Assembly: GCA_947588605.1 (NCBI GenBank)
Contig: CANPYK010000005.1
Span: 39,249-103,248 of the forward strand
DNA from: an uncultured Oscillospiraceae bacterium
Lineage (GTDB): Bacteria; Bacillota; Clostridia; Oscillospirales; Oscillospiraceae
Direction of reading: 5' to 3'
DNA length: 64,000 nucleotides
A program made the translations under genes and the position numbers. The notes beneath the pieces were generated by a model. The model had not been told where the DNA came from, did no database searches, and worked only from the letters and a program-made list of their open reading frames with translations. Every line of letters begins with the position of its first letter. Position 1 is the stretch's first letter. Below, piece after piece: positions 37,998-48,792 of this stretch.

Positions 37998-38935
37998 AGT
38001 TTCACCCCGTCGTCGATGATGTTGATCTCCATAAGGTCAAAGGGCGTGCCCTGATAGACAAAGTGGTTGATCCAGTTGGAATAGAGGAGATTGGCGTGCC
38101 CCCGCCAGGAGACCACAGGCTCCCGGGTGGGGTCGTCGTCGGGAAAGTAATTTTTCGGGATCTCGATGGGCAGGCCCTGGGCGAGGTCCCGGAAATACTC
38201 GTTTTTCAGGGTGTCCGGGTCGTACTCGGCGTGGCCGGTGACGAAGATCTGCCGACCGCCCCGGGTGCTCATGACGTAGACCCCCGCCTCCTCCGAGGAG
38301 GCCAGGATCCGCACGCCGGGGATGCGCTCCACGTCCTCCCGCCGGACGGTGGTGTGGCGGGAGTGGGGGGCATAGAAGACGTCGTCGAAGCCCCGCATGA
38401 GGATGGAGCGCTTATACTCCACCCGGTGGGGGAAGACGCCGAAGAGCTTCTTCTCCAGCGGGACCTTTTGGACGCCGTAGTGGTAGTAAAGCCCCGCCTG
38501 GGCGCCCCAGCAGATGTGGAAGGTGGAGTAGACGTTCGTCTTGCTCCACTCCATGATGCGGCACAGCTCCGGCCAGTAGTCCACCTCCTCAAAGGCCAGC
38601 TTCTCCACCGGCGCGCCGGTAATCACCAGGCCGTCGAAACGCTCGTCCTTCACCTCGTCGAAGGTCTTGTAAAAGGCGATCATGTGCTCTTGGGAGATGT
38701 GGTTGGCCTTGTGGGTGCTGGTCTGCAAAAGCGTCAGCTCCACCTGCAGGGGTGTGTTGCCCAGGAGACGCGCCAGCTGCGTCTCCGTGGCGATCTTGGT
38801 GGGCATCAGGTTCAAAACGGCGATGCGCAGGGGCCGGATGTCCTGGGTCACGGCCCTGGTCTCCGTCATCACGAAGATGTTTTCCTCGTGGAGCGTCTGC
38901 GCCGCCGGCAGCTCGTTGGGTATCTTGATGGGCAT
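37994..38935 (-). CDS. metA: Homoserine O-acetyltransferase (MetA family, Glu111 type)
   Basis: 313 aa from the ATG at 38935 (AAGGAGG upstream). It acylates homoserine for methionine synthesis. Counting from this start, Cys142 (FHICWGAQ) falls at the known nucleophile position, which supports the start; the His and Glu of TGHAEYD complete the triad. Residue 111 is Glu (GAPVEKL). In characterised MetA enzymes Glu111 goes with acetyl-CoA use and Gly111 with succinyl-CoA. So despite the usual succinyltransferase label this is predicted to use acetyl-CoA. First gene of metA-mscS-DUF1622. Confidence 0.93.
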   Translation of the reverse strand: MPIKIPNELPAAQTLHEENIFVMTETRAVTQDIRPLRIAVLNLMPTKIATETQLARLLGNTPLQVELTLLQTSTHKANHISQEHMIAFYKTFDEVKDERFDGLVITGAPVEKLAFEEVDYWPELCRIMEWSKTNVYSTFHICWGAQAGLYYHYGVQKVPLEKKLFGVFPHRVEYKRSILMRGFDDVFYAPHSRHTTVRREDVERIPGVRILASSEEAGVYVMSTRGGRQIFVTGHAEYDPDTLKNEYFRDLAQGLPIEIPKNYFPDDDPTREPVVSWRGHANLLYSNWINHFVYQGTPFDLMEINIIDDGVKL

Positions 38936-38981
38936 AGCTTCCCTCGCCTCCTTGCGGGTCCCCTCGGGTCCCGCATTGTCT

Positions 38982-39010
38982 ATTATAGGGGATTTTCCCC
39001 GCTTTTGCAA
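38982..39010 (-). promoter_or_regulatory. Promoter of the metA operon
   Basis: Minus-strand TTGCAA (39010-39005), 17-bp spacer, TATAAT (38987-38982). The leader is about 40 nt, so no SAM riboswitch or T-box fits. Confidence 0.82.
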
Positions 39011-39135
39011 GGGCATCGGGGCTTTTTCCAAATGAGAAGGTGGGATTTTTTCTCAGAATTCGACTTTTTTCGACATCCCGGGGAAATTTTTATTCAATTT
39101 TTACAAAAAAATTCAAAAAAATTGCCTTTTTGAGC

Positions 39136-39163
39136 TTGACAAATTTTTTAAAAATGTTACAAT
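39136..39163 (+). promoter_or_regulatory. Promoter of the abrB-like gene
   Basis: TTGACA (39136-39141), 16-bp spacer, TACAAT (39158-39163), in an AT-rich stretch. Confidence 0.8.
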
Positions 39164-39195
39164 ATTTTCACAACCAATAAAGGGGAGGGAATCAT

Positions 39196-39438
39196 ATGAA
39201 ATCCACTGGCATCGTACGCAAGGTTGACGAACTGGGCAGGATCGTCATCCCCATCGAGCTCCGTCGCACCCTGGACATCGCTGAGAAGGACTCCCTGGAG
39301 ATCTTCGTGGACGGCGAAAAGATCGTCCTGGCCAAGCACGAGGATTCCTGCGTTTTCTGCGGGAAGACCAAGGGCCTCAGCGTCCACAAGGGCAAGAACA
39401 TCTGCGACACGTGCCTCGAGGAGATCAAGCATCTTTGA
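39196..39438 (+). CDS. AbrB/SpoVT-family transition-state regulator
   Basis: 80 aa. The N-terminal swapped-hairpin DNA-binding domain is clear (MKSTGIVRKVDELGRIVIPI, then ELRRTLDI). The C-terminal part carries two Cys pairs (CVFCGKTKG and CDTCLEEI), a zinc-ribbon-like tail common in clostridial AbrB proteins. GGGGAGGG precedes the ATG. Likely a global regulator of growth transition and sporulation genes. Confidence 0.93.
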   Translation: MKSTGIVRKVDELGRIVIPIELRRTLDIAEKDSLEIFVDGEKIVLAKHEDSCVFCGKTKGLSVHKGKNICDTCLEEIKHL

Positions 39439-39446
39439 TCGAGGAA

Positions 39447-39477
39447 AAAAAGCCCGCCGGAAGGCGGACTTTTTTTG
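39447..39477 (+). terminator. Terminator of the abrB-like gene
   Basis: AAAAAAAG, stem CCGCC/GGCGG with a short loop, then CTTTTTTT, 9 bp after the stop. Confidence 0.9.
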
Positions 39478-39603
39478 CGTCTGTTCTGTCGAAAAAAGGC
39501 GGCTTTTGGATTCACATTTTCTTAAAACCTTTTCATATATAGCGTAAAATCTTTTCCAGTCAAAGTGCATAAATTCTCCGCTTATGCGTATTGTGAATTA
39601 ATG

Positions 39604-40434
39604 TCATTTTCGCTTCAATGCCCCGTCGTACACATCGTTTCTGGAAATTCCGGTGCGCTGGGAGGCGCGCTTGGCGGCGTCCTTGAGGCTCATGCCCTCC
39701 TCCCGGAGGCGGAGGGCCAGATCCACGGCCTCCTCCAGGGTGGCGGTGGCCTCCGCCTCTCCCCTGGCCCCGGCCAGGACCAGGACGTACTCGCCTCTCG
39801 GCTCCTCCGTCTCGTACCGGCGGACGGCCTCGGCGAGGGTGGTGCGGACGGTCTCCTCGTGGAGCTTGGTGAGCTCCCGGCACAGCGCCAGCTCCCGGTC
39901 CCCCAGCACCTCCAGCATGTCCCGCAGGGTCTGGCGCAGCTTGTGGGGCGCCTCGTAGAAGACCATGGTGCGTTTTTCGCCCCGCAGGGAATCGAGATGC
40001 TCAAACCGGGCGGACTTATTGACCGACAGGAACCCTTCGAAGGTGAACCGCCCCGTGGGAAGGCCCGAGAGGGCCAGCGCCGTCACGGCGGCCGAGGGAC
40101 CGGGGACGGCCAGCACCGGGACGCCCGCCTCGTGGCACAGGCGCGCTAAATCCTCCCCGGGGTCGGAGACGGCGGGCATCCCCGCGTCCGTCACCAGGGC
40201 GCAGGTTTCCCCGGTCAGAAGCCGCTCCACGATCCGCGGTCCGGCCTCGGATTTGTTGTGCTCATAATAGCTCACCACCGGCTTTTTGAGCCCGAAGTGG
40301 GTGAGGAGCTTCAGCGTCACCCGCGTGTCCTCCGCCGCGATGAAATCCGCCTGCCCCAGGGCCTCCAGCGCCCGGGGCGACAGGTCCCCCAGATTCCCGA
40401 TGGGGGTCCCCACAAGAAGAAGCTTTCCGGCCAT
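39604..40434 (-). CDS. rsmI: 16S rRNA (cytidine1402-2'-O)-methyltransferase
   Basis: 276 aa, tetrapyrrole-methylase fold. GKLLLVGTPIGNLGDLSPRA at the N-terminus, AEDTRVTLKLL, VSYYEHNK, LVTDAGMPAVSDPG and VPGPSAAVTALALSGL are all RsmI landmarks. It follows the N6-adenine methyltransferase gene by 11 bp, the conserved yabB-yabC-like pairing in Firmicutes. Confidence 0.95.
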   Translation of the reverse strand: MAGKLLLVGTPIGNLGDLSPRALEALGQADFIAAEDTRVTLKLLTHFGLKKPVVSYYEHNKSEAGPRIVERLLTGETCALVTDAGMPAVSDPGEDLARLCHEAGVPVLAVPGPSAAVTALALSGLPTGRFTFEGFLSVNKSARFEHLDSLRGEKRTMVFYEAPHKLRQTLRDMLEVLGDRELALCRELTKLHEETVRTTLAEAVRRYETEEPRGEYVLVLAGARGEAEATATLEEAVDLALRLREEGMSLKDAAKRASQRTGISRNDVYDGALKRK

Positions 40435-40445
40435 ATGTCCTCCCG

Positions 40446-41153
40446 TCAGTCAAGATGATAGATCTTCCGCACCTCGGCGGTGTCCGTACCGTCGGGGTTT
40501 TTCAGGATCAGCACGGGCTCCGCCCGCATCCCCGGCTTCCCGCCCCGGCGGCATTCGATAAGCGCCACCGAGGGGGCGCTGTCCGCCCGGGCCTGCACAA
40601 GGCGCAGGCGCTTGGGCTCCAGGCCCGTCTCGGACAGGGTCCGCAGGGCCTCCGCAAGCCTGCCGCAGGGGTATACGAGGGCCATCCGACCCCCGTCGCC
40701 CAGCAGTCGAAAGGCCGTCCGGGCAAGGTCCGAGAGGGTGCAGTCCAGCTCCTCCCGGGCCCGCCGGCGCCCCTCCTCCGGGGCGGTCCCGGCCCCCACG
40801 GGGTAGTAGGGCGGGTTGGAGACGATGAGCTGGGGCCGGCCCACCTCCCGTTCCGTAAGGGACCGAAGGTCCCGGTTCAGGACCCGCAAGTGGCCGGAAA
40901 GGCCGTTTTTCGTAACATTTTCGGCGCAGACCGCCGCCGCGGCGGGGTCTATTTCCACCATGTCCACGCGGATCCTCTCCGACCGCGCCGCCAGAATGAG
41001 CCCCAGCACCCCGGACCCACACCCCAGGTCCATGGCCCTGGTGACGCCGGCCAGCGACGGGAAGTGCCCCAGCAGCACGCTGTCCGTAGTCACCGGCTCC
41101 CCCGCCGCCCCGCTCATCACCGGACCCCCCGGCCACAGCGCGAACGATTCCAT
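40446..41153 (-). CDS. Class I N6-adenine methyltransferase (TrmN6/YabB-like)
   Basis: 235 aa from the ATG at 41153. The SAM site is MDLGCGSGVLGLILAAR (about residues 40-56) and the catalytic motif is NPPYY, typical of adenine-N6 methylation. It resembles tRNA1(Val) A37 N6-methyltransferase. Target inferred from family. Same transcript as rsmI. Confidence 0.9.
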   Translation of the reverse strand: MESFALWPGGPVMSGAAGEPVTTDSVLLGHFPSLAGVTRAMDLGCGSGVLGLILAARSERIRVDMVEIDPAAAAVCAENVTKNGLSGHLRVLNRDLRSLTEREVGRPQLIVSNPPYYPVGAGTAPEEGRRRAREELDCTLSDLARTAFRLLGDGGRMALVYPCGRLAEALRTLSETGLEPKRLRLVQARADSAPSVALIECRRGGKPGMRAEPVLILKNPDGTDTAEVRKIYHLD

Positions 41154-41162
41154 ACCCCTCAC

Positions 41163-41887
41163 CGCCTTTTGGGATCATTATAGCAAAGGAAACAAGAAAA
41201 AGCAACGCCCGCGCCGCACGAACCGCCCCGGCCTAGGAGGGACTAATTTGACGTGGCTGATGCGATTTATCGGGACCGCGCTGTCATCCTACGTTCGCTG
41301 CCCCCCTGCCCCCCTCCTGCGAGGAGGGGGCTCCGAGACGGGGGGCGGGTGCGGGTTATCGGGACGGTTCCGTCAACGCAACGTGGCACGGGCGGGTTTG
41401 GAACCCGCCCCTACAGAGGAATGGGAGGTTATCCCATTTAGCTAACCCCGGAGGTCATCGAAACGTGGGCGGCCAAGAGAGGCCGCCCCTACGGCGTGAA
41501 TGGAACTGGTTCGTTTTGCCGGAACCGCGCTGTCATCCTACGTTCGCTGCCCCCCCTGCCCCCCTCCTACGAGGAGGGGGCTCCGAGACGGGGGGTGGGT
41601 GCGGGTTATCGGAACGGTTCCGTCAACGCAACGTGGCGCGGGCGGGTTCCAAACCCGCCCGCGCCCTCGTCCCTCGTCCCTCGTCCCCCGTCCCCGCCGC
41701 GCGGGCAAATCAAAACCGCGGCGAAGCCGCAACCATTTAAAAAGCCCCCTCCTCGTAGGAGGGGGGCAGGGGGGAAGCGAGCGTGGGATGATTGGGCGGT
41801 TCCGATGAACGCACCCGGCCCTTCCGGCGCTTCGCGCCACCTCCCCCAGGGGGGAGGTTAAAAAGTCACGGCGCAACCTTTGCGTTT
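41163..41887. repeat. Repeat cluster between methyltransferase and serpin gene
   Basis: About 720 bp, no gene. It contains two successive near-copies of the same composite: a CCTCC(T/G)ACGAGGAGG module, GGGTTATCGG, then a GGCGGGTT module (about 41300-41415 and 41550-41660). Further modules are at about 41470-41490 and 41745-41768. A CTTCCGGCGCTTCGCGCCACCTCCCC stretch (shown in part) ends it. The tandem duplication of the composite suggests repeat spread as units. Confidence 0.78.
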
Positions 41888-43300
41888 TTACGCCCCGATG
41901 TCGCGGACCAGGGCGAGGAAGAGGGGGGTGTGGGTGGTCGTGTCTACGATCATGCAGATAAAGGGGCGGTCCAGGACCAGGCGGAGGTCCAAGGACCCGA
42001 AATACTTGAACTCCACGGCGGTGACGGCGGCGGCGCGGGTGCCGGCCTCGGCTACCTCTAAACGGGTCTTGTGGAGGACGCGGGAGATGAAGACGTTCCC
42101 GGCGTCGCAAGTCCCGAGGCCGGTGAAATCGGCGCGGACCGGGTCAAAGGCGGCGGGCATCCCCATGGCCGTCAGGGCGGTCTTCAGGTCGACGTCCCCC
42201 TCCAGAGTGAACTTGGGAAGGCCGACTTTGCCGTTCGTTTCCTCGGCGCCGGACAGCAGGGCCCGGAGGTCCTCCCCGTTGAGGGAGGCCAGGAGCTCGT
42301 CCACCGTCACGCCCTCATTGGGCAGTATGGCGGCGAAGGCGAAGCCGTTTTCGTAGTTTTTCAAAAAGCCCGCGCCCTTCTCCCCGGTGAAAATGCCGTC
42401 CGGCGCGCCGAGCATCATGGTGACGGCGCGCTCCCTGCCGTCCTCGGTGGTGAAGGTCCCGGGGCAGACCTGGTCCTCCGTCTCATAGGGCCGCTCCCAC
42501 TTGGCCTCAAACGTCAGGGCGTTCAAAAGGACCATCACGTCGTTCTGAGGAAGCTCGTCCAGGATCTCCGGGATCATGCCGTGGGTGCGCTCGCCTGCCC
42601 AGGCGTTGATGTCCCGGAGGGTCGCGCCGTCAAAGGGCGCGGCGTGGATGCCGGCGTTATATGTGTCCGCGTTTTGCTGGAGGAAATCGGGCTGCGCGTG
42701 AAAGCGGCTGTCCTGGTTGAGCCAGACGGCGTTGGCGACGCTGACCGCCTCCCCGTCAAGGCTCTCCCCGTAGGCCCGGAGGTACGCGCCCAGGGCCTCC
42801 GGGTCCCGGCCCAGGACGGCGGCCATCTCCTGAAGCGTCTCTCCCCGCGCCCCCAGGGCCGTCATGCCCAGGGCCGAGAGGACGGACCAGGGGGAGATGA
42901 GCACGTTCCCGCCGGTGTCGCACGTCCGGAGAAGCCGCAGACCGAAGTCCGCCGTCAGGGCGGCGTTCTCCGCCGTCAGCGTCCCGGGATCTACAGGAAC
43001 GCGGGCGCTCAGGCCCGCCATCAGGTCCCCGGCGGCCAGGGGCAGCGTTTGGCCCTGAGTGGGCGGCGTGGGAGTGGCGTCGGTGTCCGTGGGCGAGGAC
43101 GCGCCGGGGGTCGTCTCCCCGACCGTTCCCGGCTCCCCGCCCCGGAGGACCGGCCACAGGCCCACCGCCAGCGCCAGGGCCGCCGCCGCGGCCACAATCT
43201 GAGGCCAGACCTTTTTCCGCTTTGGCGGGGCGGAAAACGCCTCCGCCGCGAGGCTTTCGTCCAGATTTCCGATCTTATCGGCAAGCTGTCTACCGTTCAT
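41888..43300 (-). CDS. Membrane-anchored serpin, putative anti-sigma factor
   Basis: 470 aa. Residues 1-32 are a charged cytoplasmic segment (MNGRQLADKIGNLDESLAAE), followed by one transmembrane helix (about 33-52), a Thr/Pro linker (about 55-90) and a complete serpin domain (about 100-470). Serpin landmarks: NVLISPWSVLSALGM, NAVWLNQDSRF, the breach/shutter region, and the reactive-loop hinge EAGTRAAAVTAVE (about 420-433), with small residues compatible with inhibitory loop insertion. By spacing, P1 is near Phe in KYFGS. It overlaps the ECF sigma gene by 4 bp (ATGA), as anti-sigma genes do. A serpin as the sensor half of an anti-sigma factor is my inference. Confidence 0.88.
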   Translation of the reverse strand: MNGRQLADKIGNLDESLAAEAFSAPPKRKKVWPQIVAAAAALALAVGLWPVLRGGEPGTVGETTPGASSPTDTDATPTPPTQGQTLPLAAGDLMAGLSARVPVDPGTLTAENAALTADFGLRLLRTCDTGGNVLISPWSVLSALGMTALGARGETLQEMAAVLGRDPEALGAYLRAYGESLDGEAVSVANAVWLNQDSRFHAQPDFLQQNADTYNAGIHAAPFDGATLRDINAWAGERTHGMIPEILDELPQNDVMVLLNALTFEAKWERPYETEDQVCPGTFTTEDGRERAVTMMLGAPDGIFTGEKGAGFLKNYENGFAFAAILPNEGVTVDELLASLNGEDLRALLSGAEETNGKVGLPKFTLEGDVDLKTALTAMGMPAAFDPVRADFTGLGTCDAGNVFISRVLHKTRLEVAEAGTRAAAVTAVEFKYFGSLDLRLVLDRPFICMIVDTTTHTPLFLALVRDIGA

Positions 43301-43854
43301 AGTGGTATATCCTCCTTTTCCAGCGTCTCCCGAAGCTCCCGGCGCATCCGGTAGAGGATGCCGGTGACCTTGGAGACTGAAAATCCCGTTTCCCGGGCGA
43401 TGACGGCGATGGGGTCAAAGCGCCAGTAGCGCCGCAGGAAGATGTGGCGCTTTATGGGGCTCTGGGCGCGGAGGAAGTCCGCGATCACCTGCTCCGTCCG
43501 GCGGCCCTCCAGCAGCGTTTCGGGTGTGCACTGCCCCGAGACGCAGTCGGAAAGCTCCTCCAAAGACTGGGTCACGGCGCTCCCCCGGCGTTGGGCCGTG
43601 AGGCGGTCGTAGAGCTTCAGCGCCGCGTTGCGCGTCAAGGCGCAGACGAAGGCCCGCAGGGACCGGGGCACTGTGGGCGGGATGGCGTTCCAGACCCCCA
43701 GGTAGGCGTCCTGCACCGCCTCCTCCCGGTCCTCCGCCACCGGCAGGATATTCCCCGCCACCGCCCGGCAGAGAGCCCCGTATTTGCGGTCCGTCTCCGC
43801 AATGGCCCGCTCGTCCCTGGCCACATACAGCGCCACGATCTCCCGGTCCTCCAT
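43297..43854 (-). CDS. ECF-type sigma factor
   Basis: 185 aa. Region 2 spans about 15-85 (CRAVAGNILPVAEDREEAVQ, DAYLGVWNAIP, FVCALTRNAALKLYDRL) and region 4 about 125-175, with an HTH around PIAVIARETGFSVSKVTGIL. It has no extra domains. Its stop overlaps the start of the membrane serpin gene, so the two are translated together. GGGGGTGA precedes the ATG. It would direct a small envelope-stress or protease-response regulon if the serpin holds it inactive (inference). Confidence 0.92.
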   Translation of the reverse strand: MEDREIVALYVARDERAIAETDRKYGALCRAVAGNILPVAEDREEAVQDAYLGVWNAIPPTVPRSLRAFVCALTRNAALKLYDRLTAQRRGSAVTQSLEELSDCVSGQCTPETLLEGRRTEQVIADFLRAQSPIKRHIFLRRYWRFDPIAVIARETGFSVSKVTGILYRMRRELRETLEKEDIPL

Positions 43855-43929
43855 CGGATCACCCCCCTACCCAATAAGACCGGAAACAGACGAAAATCTC
43901 ACAAAAATTCAAATTATTAATATTAAGAT

Positions 43930-44057
43930 ATTTTTCGCGGGGCTTTGCCTCGCGAAAAATCCCTCTTGTCACGCAAGTGTGCCGCCTCTGGCGGCGCGCG
44001 CAGCGTGACGGCAGAAACCCCCGGCCTGAATTCCGCAGAATTCAGGCCGGGGGTTTC
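43930..44057. other. Two strong hairpins upstream of the sigma gene
   Basis: A 13-pair hairpin (ATTTTTCGCGGGG...) at 43930-43960 and a perfect 20-bp stem with a 4-nt loop at 44014-44057 (AAACCCCCGGCCTGAATTC arm). Both could stop transcripts arriving from the ferredoxin gene, but neither has a clean T-run outside the stem. No gene here. Confidence 0.6.
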
Positions 44058-44071
44058 GCACGTTCCCCTTA

Positions 44072-44105
44072 AAAATTAAAGGCGGCTTTGACCGCCTTTA
44101 ATTTT
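44072..44105 (-). terminator. Terminator overlapping the ferredoxin stop
   Basis: Arms AAAATTAAAGGCGG / CCGCCTTTAATTTT pair perfectly (14 bp) with a 6-nt loop, beginning at the last base of the ferredoxin stop codon; T residues are inside the arm on the minus strand. Confidence 0.8.
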
Positions 44106-44275
44106 CACGCTTCTTCGATGGCGCCGACGGGGCACTCGCCCTCGCAGGCTCCGCAGTCGATGCAGACATCGGGGTCGACAACGTGCTGGCCGTCGCCCTC
44201 GGCGATGGCGCCCACCGGGCAGACAGCCTCGCAGGCTCCGCAGTTGACGCAAGCGTCGGTAACTTTTCTGGCCAT
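44105..44275 (-). CDS. 2[4Fe-4S] ferredoxin
   Basis: 56 aa from the ATG at 44275 (GGAGG upstream). Two CxxCxxCxxxCP motifs (CVNCGACEAVCP and CIDCGACEGECP) bind two [4Fe-4S] clusters, the clostridial-type low-potential electron carrier. Confidence 0.97.
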   Translation of the reverse strand: MARKVTDACVNCGACEAVCPVGAIAEGDGQHVVDPDVCIDCGACEGECPVGAIEEA

Positions 44276-44332
44276 GGTATGTACCTCCAATCTTATTTTT
44301 CCAAAACCGGACGGGGACTCCCCGTCAAGGAC

Positions 44333-44360
44333 ATTGTAACACGTCTTTCGGAAAAATCAA
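44333..44360 (-). promoter_or_regulatory. Promoter of the ferredoxin gene
   Basis: Minus-strand TTGATT (44360-44355), 16-bp spacer, TACAAT (44338-44333). Confidence 0.65.
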
Positions 44361-44510
44361 ATAGATTTTTTGCGAATTCCGGGAATTTTTTGGCGATTTT
44401 TACAATTTTGGCCTTTTGACCGGTTTTCATGGTCAAAATCGTGAAAATCGAAGAGATTCCTTGAAACTCTTTGAAATTCAAATAAAACGCCGTGCTATTT
44501 TAAGGTCAGT

Positions 44511-44607
44511 GAACGTCAAAGGTCAAGAAAGGTCAAAATTGACCTTGCGGAACGCGGCCTCCGGGGGTATACTAGGCACGCAAGGTCAAAGAAAGTCAAA
44601 GTCAAAG
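44511..44607 (+). promoter_or_regulatory. CtsR-controlled promoter of the ctsR operon
   Basis: The core promoter is TTGCGG (44545-44550), 17-bp spacer, TATACT (44568-44573). CtsR heptads flank it: GGTCAAG-AAA-GGTCAAA (44521-44537), with an extra CGTCAAA just before, and GGTCAAA-GAA-AGTCAAA (44584-44600), with a further GTCAAAG touching the ribosome site. This matches the CtsR box (tandem GGTCAAA heptads spaced by 3) and predicts autoregulation and heat induction. Confidence 0.93.
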
Positions 44608-44619
44608 GAGGCATGGCCG

Positions 44620-45066
44620 ATGGGGATCTCCGATGTGATCGCGGACTTCATCAACGAGCTTTTGGAGGACCACCCCTCCGCGGAGGTCCAGCGCTCGGAG
44701 CTTGCAAGCCGCTTCAACTGCGTGCCCAGCCAAATAAACTACGTCATCGCCACCCGCTTTTCTCCCGAGCGCGGCTACCAGGTGGAAAGCCGCCGGGGCG
44801 GCGGCGGGTACATCCGCATCCGGCGGCTCATGCCGGACCCGCAGATGCTGCTGATGCACACGGTGAACGCCCTGGGCGACCGGGTGGACGCGGGCACGGC
44901 GGCGGCGCTTTTGAGTAACTGCGTCTCCGCCGGTGTCCTGAGTGAGGCCGCCGCGAAGCTGATGCTCTCCGCCGTCTCCGACCGGGCCCTGCGGCCGGCG
45001 GCCCCGGAGGGGCGGGACATCCTGCGGGCGGCGATCTTAAAAGAGATGCTGCTCAGCACCATGTAA
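44620..45066 (+). CDS. ctsR: Heat-shock repressor CtsR
   Basis: 148 aa from the ATG at 44620 (AAAGGAGG upstream). The winged-helix DNA-binding half shows MGISDVIADFINELL, VQRSELASRFNCVPSQINYV and the Gly-rich wing ESRRGGGGYIRI, which is the heat-sensing glycine loop. The C-terminal half mediates dimerisation. It represses the clp regulon through the boxes just upstream. Confidence 0.96.
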   Translation: MGISDVIADFINELLEDHPSAEVQRSELASRFNCVPSQINYVIATRFSPERGYQVESRRGGGGYIRIRRLMPDPQMLLMHTVNALGDRVDAGTAAALLSNCVSAGVLSEAAAKLMLSAVSDRALRPAAPEGRDILRAAILKEMLLSTM

Positions 45067-45112
45067 GGTTCAAAAATGTTTTGATTTTTTGTTTTGAAAG
45101 GAGAAATTCATT

Positions 45113-45613
45113 ATGAAATGCACCAATTGCGGCAAGAATAATGCCATGTTCCATTACTGCTTTGAGCTCAACGGGGAGCGCCAGGAGGCGCACCTGTGCT
45201 CCGAGTGCGCCAAAGAGCTCCAGCCGGAGCGTGAATTTGCCTCCAGGACCCAGGAGCTCTTCGGGGACGTGTTCTCCGACGGCTTCTTCGGCGGGAGCCT
45301 CTTTGACCGCCGGCCGGCGCGGGGGCTTCTGGACGGCTTCTTCGGGCGGGACCCCTTCGAGGGGTTCTTCGGCGGGCCGATGCTCAGCCCCTTCGCCATG
45401 CTGGGGATGCCGAGGATCGAAATAAGCTTCCCCGAGGCCGGCGAGCGCGCCCCGGAGAAGACGGAGGCGGCCCAAAAATCCGGCGTGGACCCGGAGCTTG
45501 CCCGGGAGCGCGAGCGCAACGCCCTCAGGGAGCAGATGAAGGCCGCCGCCGAGGCCGAGGACTACGAAAAGGCCGCCGAGCTCCGGGACCAGTTGAAGAA
45601 GCTGGAAAGCTGA
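45113..45613 (+). CDS. mcsA: McsA-like CtsR modulator (UVR-motif protein)
   Basis: 166 aa. The N-terminal zinc motif CTNCGKNNAMFH...CSECAKEL (two Cys pairs) and the C-terminal UVR motif (AAAEAEDYEKAAELRDQLKKL) are kept. The middle is Gly/Phe/Asp-rich and repetitive (DGFFGGSLFD, DGFFGRDPFE, GFFGGPML), a low-complexity linker. McsA normally activates the arginine kinase McsB, whose gene is absent here. Second gene of the ctsR operon. Confidence 0.88.
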   Translation: MKCTNCGKNNAMFHYCFELNGERQEAHLCSECAKELQPEREFASRTQELFGDVFSDGFFGGSLFDRRPARGLLDGFFGRDPFEGFFGGPMLSPFAMLGMPRIEISFPEAGERAPEKTEAAQKSGVDPELARERERNALREQMKAAAEAEDYEKAAELRDQLKKLES

Positions 45614-45623
45614 CAGTCAGAAA

Positions 45624-45700
45624 ACCTTGCAGGGGCGGGTTTTTGACCCGCCCTGCCTGACGGAGACAGTAGGGGCGGGTTCCAAACCCGCCCGTTTGAC
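45624..45700. repeat. Two GGGCGGGTT modules between mcsA and clpC
   Basis: Two copies of the GGGGCGGGTT...AACCCGCCC palindrome (about 45630-45653 and 45669-45693) occupy the slot where mcsB sits in Bacillus and many Clostridia. Confidence 0.75.
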
Positions 45701-45723
45701 GGATAAAATGGAGGTGCTTATAT

Positions 45724-48186
<2,463 letters not shown>

Positions 48187-48792
48187 TGTTCCAAGGGCCG
48201 CCGCAAGGCGGCCCTTGGTTTGACGGTGCGTGTTTTTCGGGGCCGTTCTGTCATCCCGCCTTCGCTTCCCCCCTACCCCCCTCCTACGAGGAGGGGGCAA
48301 AAAGGCTGCGGCTTCGCCGCAGATTTTGATTTGCCCGCGCGGCGGGGACGGGGGCTCGAATCCCCCTTGCCCCCTTTGCCCCAAAGGGGGCAATAAGGTT
48401 TGCGCCGCGAAGCGCCGCAACCTTATTCCCCCGACCCCTTTTTCGGAAAAACTACGCCCGCGGGCGTGCATCACGAGGCCAACCGCATAGGGTCCCCACG
48501 CGATTGAAAATCGCGTGGGAAAGGAGGAGCCAAGCCAGCGCCTGAGCCCGACCATCGGGAGGGCGAGGTTAAGCGGCTTGAGCGACGACGTGGCGGCTCT
48601 TAGGCCGGAGATGGGGTGCCGCCGCAGCGGCGGGGTATTCGAGCCCGTGGGGCGTAACTGACGCTTCCGGTAAACGGATTGCGGCACCGCCCCCGTCTCG
48701 GAGCCCCCTCCTCGTAGGAGGGGGGCAGGGGGGAAGCGAGCGCGGGATGACAGAACGGTTCCGATAAACCGCACCCTCCCCCCGCGGCAGTT
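48187..48792. repeat. Repeat cluster after clpC, right half of the inverted repeat
   Basis: A 28-bp palindrome (CCAAGGGCCGCC arms, 48191-48218) right after clpC may terminate the operon, though T residues are few. About 48296-48602 is the inverted copy of 36425-36735 and keeps the unoccupied MITE target TTA (TAA on the other strand) at 48600-48602. CCTCC(T/C)ACGAGGAGG-type modules lie at about 48275-48298 and 48702-48726. No gene. Confidence 0.8.

Noticed and set aside
38936..39010. SAM riboswitch or T-box before metA
   Set aside because: The leader is about 40 nt, too short, with no conserved elements.
41163..41887. Pseudogene or small ORFs between the methyltransferase and serpin genes
   Set aside because: Only duplicated repeat composites are present; apparent ORFs are repeat translations.
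44014..44057. Perfect 20-bp hairpin as an attachment site or ncRNA gene
   Set aside because: No flanking mobile genes or promoter; most simply a transcription-blocking hairpin between the ferredoxin and sigma genes.
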